A stretch of 9,870 nt of DNA, from contig JANXVK010000648.1 in assembly GCA_025351675.1 (NCBI GenBank), positions 1-9,870 of the forward strand. Direction: 5' to 3'. The notes under the pieces are model-generated. The model did not search any database, was not told the origin of the DNA, and saw nothing but the letters and a program-made list of their open reading frames with translations. The translations under genes and the position numbers were made by a program. Source of the stretch: Rhizobacter sp. GTDB taxonomy: Bacteria; Pseudomonadota; Gammaproteobacteria; Burkholderiales; Burkholderiaceae_C. This document shows, in pieces, positions 6,431 to 9,870 of the stretch; position 1 is the stretch's first letter; the number at the start of each line of letters is the position of its first letter.

Positions 6431-6445
6431 CGAAGATTCTATGAT
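6418..6445 (+). promoter_or_regulatory. Predicted sigma70-type promoter for the acyl-CoA ligase
   Basis: The -35 is TTGACC (6418-6423, 5/6), spacing 16, and the -10 is TATGAT (6440-6445, 5/6), the best promoter match in the window. The start is near 6452, inside the first GntR-like site, leaving a leader of about 86 nt before ATG 6538. Confidence 0.55.
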
Positions 6446-6464
6446 AATTGTCGGACGATATTAA
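6436..6464 (-). promoter_or_regulatory. Predicted sigma70-type promoter for the Rieske oxygenase
   Basis: On the minus strand, the -35 is TTAATA (6459-6464, 4/6), spacing 17, and the -10 is TAGAAT (6436-6441, 5/6). Its -10 overlaps the ligase -10 by two bases, so the two promoters should compete for polymerase. The first GntR-like site lies in its spacer. Confidence 0.45.
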
Positions 6465-6480
6465 ATGGTTTGTCGGACAT
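6448..6480. promoter_or_regulatory. Pair of GntR/FadR-like operator sites
   Basis: TTGTCGGAC occurs twice, at 6448-6456 and 6470-6478, exactly 22 bp apart (about two helical turns). Each copy is the core of a near-palindrome, TTGTCGGACGA and TTGTCGGACAT, close to the TTGTCnGACAA pattern bound by many GntR regulators of the FadR subfamily. The first site covers the ligase transcription start and the Rieske promoter spacer, fitting joint repression of both genes. No GntR gene is in the window, so the cognate regulator would be outside. Confidence 0.55.
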
Positions 6481-6537
6481 CAGGCAGATCGAATTCGCAG
6501 GCACAGTGAGGCCTCCGGGGAAAGAGCAGGCACAACC

Positions 6538-8157
6538 ATGCACGACTACGCACTCGAGGAACGCACGATCGGCCGTGTCCTTGCCGAGAAGGCCGGGCGC
6601 ATTCCGGACAAGACATTCTTGCTGTGGGAGGGGCGCCGGTACAGCTATGGCGAGGTCGAAGCGATGACCAACCGGTATGCGAACGGCTACGCGGCGCAGG
6701 GCATCAAGCACGGCGACCATGTCGCGGTGATGTTGCCCAACTGCCCCGAGTTCTACTGGGCCACCTGGGGGCTGGGCAAGATAGGCGCGGTCGCGGTGCC
6801 GATCAACACCGCGGCCAAGGGGGACATGCTGCGCTACTTCATCGACCAGTCCGACGCAATCTGCGTCGTGGTTGACGACGAATGGGTCGACCGGGTTGCG
6901 TCGCTCGCCGCGCAACTGCCGAAAGTCCGGCGCTGGTTCTATCGCGGCCCGCGAGCGATCGCGACCTGCGGACTCGGATCAGCCGGGCTGCCAGCCGTCG
7001 CCTTCGCAGCGCTTGAGTCCGGCGACGACTCGCGTCCACCACTTGAGGCGGTCGCGCACGACGACACGCAACTGATCATCTATACCTCGGGGACGACCGG
7101 CCCGTCGAAGGGCGTGATGTGCCCGCACTCGCAGGGCCATGCGGTCGGCCGCGCGGTGACGCTCGACTTCGGCTACCGGCCCGACGACGTGCTCTACACC
7201 TGCCTGCCGCTCTTTCATGCCAACGCGATCTGGTTCAGCTCGTACGCTGCGCTCTGGGCCGATGCCGCGGTGGCCTTGGCGCCGCGCTTCTCGGCGACAC
7301 GCTTCTGGGACGACATCCGGGCGACCGGCGCGACCCAGTTCAACGCGCTGGGCGCGATGACGAACATCATCTGGAAGTTGCCGCCCGGGCCGCACGAGCG
7401 CGATCACGCGCTGCGCCAATGCATGGCGGTTCCGGTGCCGAAGGAGATCTACCGCGAGATCCAGCAGCGCTACGGCGTCGAGCTCACATCGGTCTTCGCG
7501 ATGTCGGAAAACTTCTCGGTCACTTGCTTCAAGCCGGACGATCCGCCCGACAAGGCCGGCTCGGCCGGGCGCCCGCGCGGCGCATGCGAGTTGCGAATCG
7601 TCGACGACGACGACCGCGAGTTGCCGCCCGGCGAGGTCGGCGAGATCTGGGTGCTGCCGTTGCAGGCCGGGTCGATGATGAAGGGCTACTACAACATGCC
7701 GGCCGAGACCGAGAACGCCTTCGTCGACGGCTGGTTCCGGACCGGCGATCGTGGCTGCGTCGATGCCGACGGCTATCTCTATTTCGTCGACCGCAAAAAG
7801 GAGGCGATCCGGCGCCGCGGCGAGAACATTTCGGCTTACGAGGTCGAGCTGATCTTGTCGCGCCACCCTGCGATCCTCGAGGTCGCCGCGATTCCGCTCG
7901 CTGCGGACATGAGTGAAGACGAGGTCATGGTCTATGTCGTGCTCCGGACGGGCGAGACGATGGCGCATGTCGACGTGGTCAATTTCGCGGCCGAGCACAT
8001 GAGCTATTTCATGGTTCCGCGCTTCGTCGAATTCACTGAGAGCCTGCCAAAAACGGCAACCGAAAAGCTCGAAAAATACAAACTGAAGCTGGACGCGCAG
8101 GCGCGCCGCTCGCAGTTGTGGGACCGCGAGCGCGAGAATGTCACGTTGAAACGTTGA
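6538..8157 (+). CDS. Acyl-CoA synthetase (class I adenylate-forming ligase), CaiC-like
   Basis: A 539-residue AMP-forming acid:CoA ligase that activates a carboxylate through an acyl-adenylate. The phosphate-binding loop is YTSGTTGPSKG (residues 182-192). The usual YGxTE motif is replaced by AMSENF (321-326, Glu324 kept). GWFRTGD (398-404), the hinge DRKKE (418-422) and GENISAYEVE (428-437) follow. The catalytic Lys of the C-terminal domain is Lys510 in LPKTATEKLEKYKL. Order and length fit the carnitine/crotonobetaine- and aryl-CoA ligase relatives. I chose ATG 6538; the frame stays open up to a TTG at 6448, but that lies within the operator and upstream of any ribosome site, whereas AGCAGG sits 7 nt before 6538. 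It is divergent from the Rieske gene and convergent with the CoA-transferase. The acid substrate is unknown. Confidence 0.92.
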   Translation: MHDYALEERTIGRVLAEKAGRIPDKTFLLWEGRRYSYGEVEAMTNRYANGYAAQGIKHGDHVAVMLPNCPEFYWATWGLGKIGAVAVPINTAAKGDMLRYFIDQSDAICVVVDDEWVDRVASLAAQLPKVRRWFYRGPRAIATCGLGSAGLPAVAFAALESGDDSRPPLEAVAHDDTQLIIYTSGTTGPSKGVMCPHSQGHAVGRAVTLDFGYRPDDVLYTCLPLFHANAIWFSSYAALWADAAVALAPRFSATRFWDDIRATGATQFNALGAMTNIIWKLPPGPHERDHALRQCMAVPVPKEIYREIQQRYGVELTSVFAMSENFSVTCFKPDDPPDKAGSAGRPRGACELRIVDDDDRELPPGEVGEIWVLPLQAGSMMKGYYNMPAETENAFVDGWFRTGDRGCVDADGYLYFVDRKKEAIRRRGENISAYEVELILSRHPAILEVAAIPLAADMSEDEVMVYVVLRTGETMAHVDVVNFAAEHMSYFMVPRFVEFTESLPKTATEKLEKYKLKLDAQARRSQLWDRERENVTLKR

Positions 8158-8162
8158 AGCGG

Positions 8163-8194
8163 ACGATCGCGTTCGCCGGTCGCGTATCGATCGT
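8163..8194. terminator. Stem-loop just after the ligase stop
   Basis: ACGATCG (8163-8169) and CGATCGT (8188-8194) form a perfect 7-bp stem with an 18-nt loop, starting 5 nt after the ligase stop codon, between convergent genes. No T-run follows, so it is at best a weak or factor-assisted terminator. The rest of the 138-nt gap to the CoA-transferase stop shows nothing recognisable. Confidence 0.3.
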
Positions 8195-8295
8195 TGGCTG
8201 AGGCGCAGCGATGGACAGCCGCCGGTCCTGCCCGCGAAGGACGTTGCCGGCGCACCAGGCGGTATCCGATGGGCACGCCTGTATGCAGGAGCGCA

Positions 8296-9546
8296 TCAAA
8301 CCACCCCGGTTCCCACCAGCCGGTCGAAGCGCTCTGGCGACATCCCCAGCCAGTCGATGTAGATCTCACGGTTGTGTTGACCGAGCGCTGGCGCCGCACC
8401 GACCGCGAGCGCCGGTGTCGCCGACAACTTGATCGGTGAGCCGAACACTTCAACGCTGCCACCCTCCAGCTGAACCGGTACGAACATCTCGCGGGCGCGC
8501 AGGTGCGGATCGGCCACCACTTCGTCGATGCTCTTGATCGGCGTCAGCGCGATGCGGTCCCCCGCCATCGCCTCGAGCTCCGCCTTGGTGCGCGAAGAGA
8601 ACCAGCGTTCGATGACGGGCTTCAGGCGGCGCTGGTAGGTGGCGTCGTCGAAGCGCTTGACCATGGTGTCGATCTCGGGATCATCGGCAAGCTCGGGTTC
8701 GCCGAAGATCACGCAGGACTCGCGCCACAGCTTGTCGCTGTAGGAGCCGAAAAACACATGGCCGTCCTTGCAGGCGTATTGACCGTAGGGGCGCGCGAAC
8801 GGGTGCTCATTGCCCAGCGGCGTGGCGACCACGCTGTCGACCGTGAAATTGACGATCGCGCTTTCGGTCAAGGTGACCACCGAATCCTGCTGCGAGATGT
8901 CGACCATCTGGCCCAAGCCGCTGCGCTCGACTTCGCGCAGCGCCGCCAACGTGCCGATCGTGGCGTAGAACGACGCCGCCAGGTCACCGATGATGCTGCC
9001 CACGCGCATCGGCGGCTCGCCGGCGTTGCCGTTCATGGACCACAAGCCGCCAGCCGCCTGCGCGGTGCTGTCGTAGGCGGGGCGACGCGAATGCGGGCCG
9101 GTCTGGCCGAAGCCGCTGATCGCGGTGTAGATCAAGCGCGGGTTCGCGGCCTGCAGGACGGCATAGCCGAGGCCCAGCTTGTCCATCGTGCCGGGCCGAA
9201 AGTTTTCCATCACGATATCGGCCTTGCCGATCATCTCGATGAACAGTGCCTTGCCGTCGGGGTGCTTCAGGTCGAGACTGACGCCGAGCTTGTGGCGGTT
9301 GTACTGGGCGAAGTAGCCACTGCCGGCCGGCGCCGCGCCCGGCTCGGCGCTGGCCACGAACGGTGGAAAGCTGCGCACGTAGTCAGGGTCGCTCGGGTGT
9401 TCGACCTTGATGACCGTGGCGCCCAGGTCGGCGAGCATCTGGGCGCAATACGGGCCGGCGACGACGCGCGTCACGTCGATGATGGTGATGCCGGTGAGGG
9501 GCCGCAGGCGCTCCGCCGGGTTCACTTCAGTCTGCAGGTCGGACAT
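8296..9546 (-). CDS. CaiB/BaiF family (family III) CoA-transferase
   Basis: A 416-residue family III CoA-transferase, which moves CoA between a thioester and a free acid, as CaiB and formyl-CoA transferase do. The N-terminal signature is LTGITIIDVTRVVAGPYC (residues 17-34), then ADLGATVIKVEHP. The segment MENFRPGTMDKLGLGY (113-128) is conserved in the family. The catalytic Asp is Asp159 in RRPAYDSTAQA, the residue that forms the acyl anhydride. A C-terminal half with the interlocked-dimer features (e.g. RPYGQYACKDGHVFF) completes a normal-length protein. The ATG at 9546 has AGGAG with 6-nt spacing. It follows the DsbA-fold isomerase gene by 58 nt on the same strand, probably in one transcript. 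It gives a second way, besides the ligase, to form a CoA thioester in this region. The acyl donor and acceptor are unknown. Confidence 0.93.
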   Translation of the reverse strand: MSDLQTEVNPAERLRPLTGITIIDVTRVVAGPYCAQMLADLGATVIKVEHPSDPDYVRSFPPFVASAEPGAAPAGSGYFAQYNRHKLGVSLDLKHPDGKALFIEMIGKADIVMENFRPGTMDKLGLGYAVLQAANPRLIYTAISGFGQTGPHSRRPAYDSTAQAAGGLWSMNGNAGEPPMRVGSIIGDLAASFYATIGTLAALREVERSGLGQMVDISQQDSVVTLTESAIVNFTVDSVVATPLGNEHPFARPYGQYACKDGHVFFGSYSDKLWRESCVIFGEPELADDPEIDTMVKRFDDATYQRRLKPVIERWFSSRTKAELEAMAGDRIALTPIKSIDEVVADPHLRAREMFVPVQLEGGSVEVFGSPIKLSATPALAVGAAPALGQHNREIYIDWLGMSPERFDRLVGTGVV

Positions 9547-9604
9547 GTCGTACTCCTATCAGGTCGGGCACCAACGCGGCACCCACAGCGGCATCCGCAG
9601 CGGC

Positions 9605-9870
9605 TCACCAGCCGCCGCGTGACAGCCAGTCGTCCAGCAATTCGAGCCGGTCGGAACCCCAGAACGGTTCGCCGTCGACGATGATGAAGGGCGAGCCGAA
9701 GACACCGCGTGCCAGCGCGGCGGCCACCGAATCGCGCAGGTCGGTGCGCGACTCCTCGCCTTCGATGCCCTGCTCCAGCGCCGCCTCGTCCAGCCCGAGC
9801 GGGTCGGCCAGCGCCAGCAACTCGCCCGTCACGGACAGGTCATGCCCGAGGCGCCAGTAACGGTCGAAGG
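9605..9870 (-). CDS. DsbA-fold 2-hydroxychromene-2-carboxylate isomerase-like protein, C-terminal part
   Basis: The frame is open from the stop at 9605 to the right edge, so the N-terminus lies outside; an in-frame GTG at 9832 is not the real start because homology continues beyond it (FDRYWRLGHDLSV). The visible 87 or so residues are the end of a DsbA/GST-kappa fold. A helical insert region is followed by GVFGSPFIIVDGEPFWGSDR, containing the cis-Pro loop (GSPF) and the strand-turn typical of 2-hydroxychromene-2-carboxylate isomerases, which use glutathione in naphthalene-type degradation. LELLDDWL is the last helix. It is upstream of the CoA-transferase and likely cotranscribed. Other DsbA-family oxidoreductases share this C-terminus, so the substrate is uncertain. 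Confidence 0.8.
   Translation of the reverse strand, partial: FDRYWRLGHDLSVTGELLALADPLGLDEAALEQGIEGEESRTDLRDSVAAALARGVFGSPFIIVDGEPFWGSDRLELLDDWLSRGGW

Noticed and set aside
5164..6444. 426-codon plus-strand frame antisense to the Rieske oxygenase
   Set aside because: It is a shadow of the GC-rich codon pattern; the opposite strand carries all Rieske and iron ligands and a strong Shine-Dalgarno sequence.
6448..6537. 30-residue N-terminal extension of the acyl-CoA ligase from a TTG
   Set aside because: It lies upstream of the predicted transcription start and across the operator repeats; family proteins begin close to the MHDYALEERT segment.
9547..9604. Imperfect TGCCGCTG/TGGTGCC-like repeats between the isomerase and CoA-transferase genes
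   Set aside because: Short, irregular and typical of GC-rich spacers; neither a hairpin of note nor a known repeat family.
8503..9684. 393-codon plus-strand frame antisense to the CoA-transferase
   Set aside because: No recognisable domain, and it spans two genes on the other strand; it is a shadow frame.
1..9870. Novel defence, CRISPR, phage or toxin-antitoxin system
   Set aside because: No repeat array, nuclease, helicase, reverse transcriptase, integrase or toxin-like gene is present; all full genes belong to metabolic, transport or regulatory families.

Overview
The window is high-GC DNA with dense, short-gapped genes and codon use typical of Burkholderiales-type Betaproteobacteria. That placement is an inference from composition and gene types; there is no rRNA or other marker here. 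It reads as accessory catabolic chromosome: enzymes that activate, oxidise, transfer and hydrolyse acyl-CoA or aromatic-type substrates, with a transporter and a local regulator. No tRNA, rRNA, CRISPR, phage module or defence system is visible.

Layout. (1) Positions 1-1873, plus strand: the C-terminal part of a metallo-beta-lactamase-fold hydrolase, a possible 19-codon coupling ORF, a short-chain dehydrogenase/reductase and a GNAT acetyltransferase, closely packed like one transcription unit. (2) 1893-2360, minus: a MarR-type regulator, convergent with the GNAT gene. It is divergent from (3) 2413-4681, plus: a PaaI-like hotdog thioesterase, glyoxalase I (gloA) and an MFS transporter, coupled by a 2-nt gap and a 4-nt overlap. 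The 52-nt divergent spacer holds a perfect 14-bp palindrome that supplies a -10 hexamer on both strands, plus a weaker second copy. (4) 4682-5118: a gene-free gap containing the decayed right end of an IS3-family element. (5) 5119-6384, minus: a Rieske oxygenase alpha subunit, divergent from (6) 6538-8157, plus: an acyl-CoA ligase. Their 153-nt spacer has overlapping divergent promoters, two GntR/FadR-like operators 22 bp apart and a separate dyad. (7) 8296-9870, minus: a CaiB/BaiF family III CoA-transferase preceded by the C-terminal part of a DsbA-fold 2-hydroxychromene-2-carboxylate isomerase-like protein, which runs off the right edge.

How they may work together (inference): the MFS protein imports a small carboxylate; the ligase and the family III CoA-transferase make CoA thioesters; the Rieske oxygenase hydroxylates or demethylates; the SDR oxidises an alcohol; the hotdog thioesterase releases acids or recovers CoA. 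Gene order argues for at least two separately regulated sub-clusters (MarR-controlled and GntR-controlled) rather than one linear pathway. The substrate cannot be read from the sequence. I see no convincing wholly new system; the most interesting material is the regulatory architecture of the two divergent spacers and the combination of a bridging-Glu Rieske oxygenase with CoA-activating enzymes.
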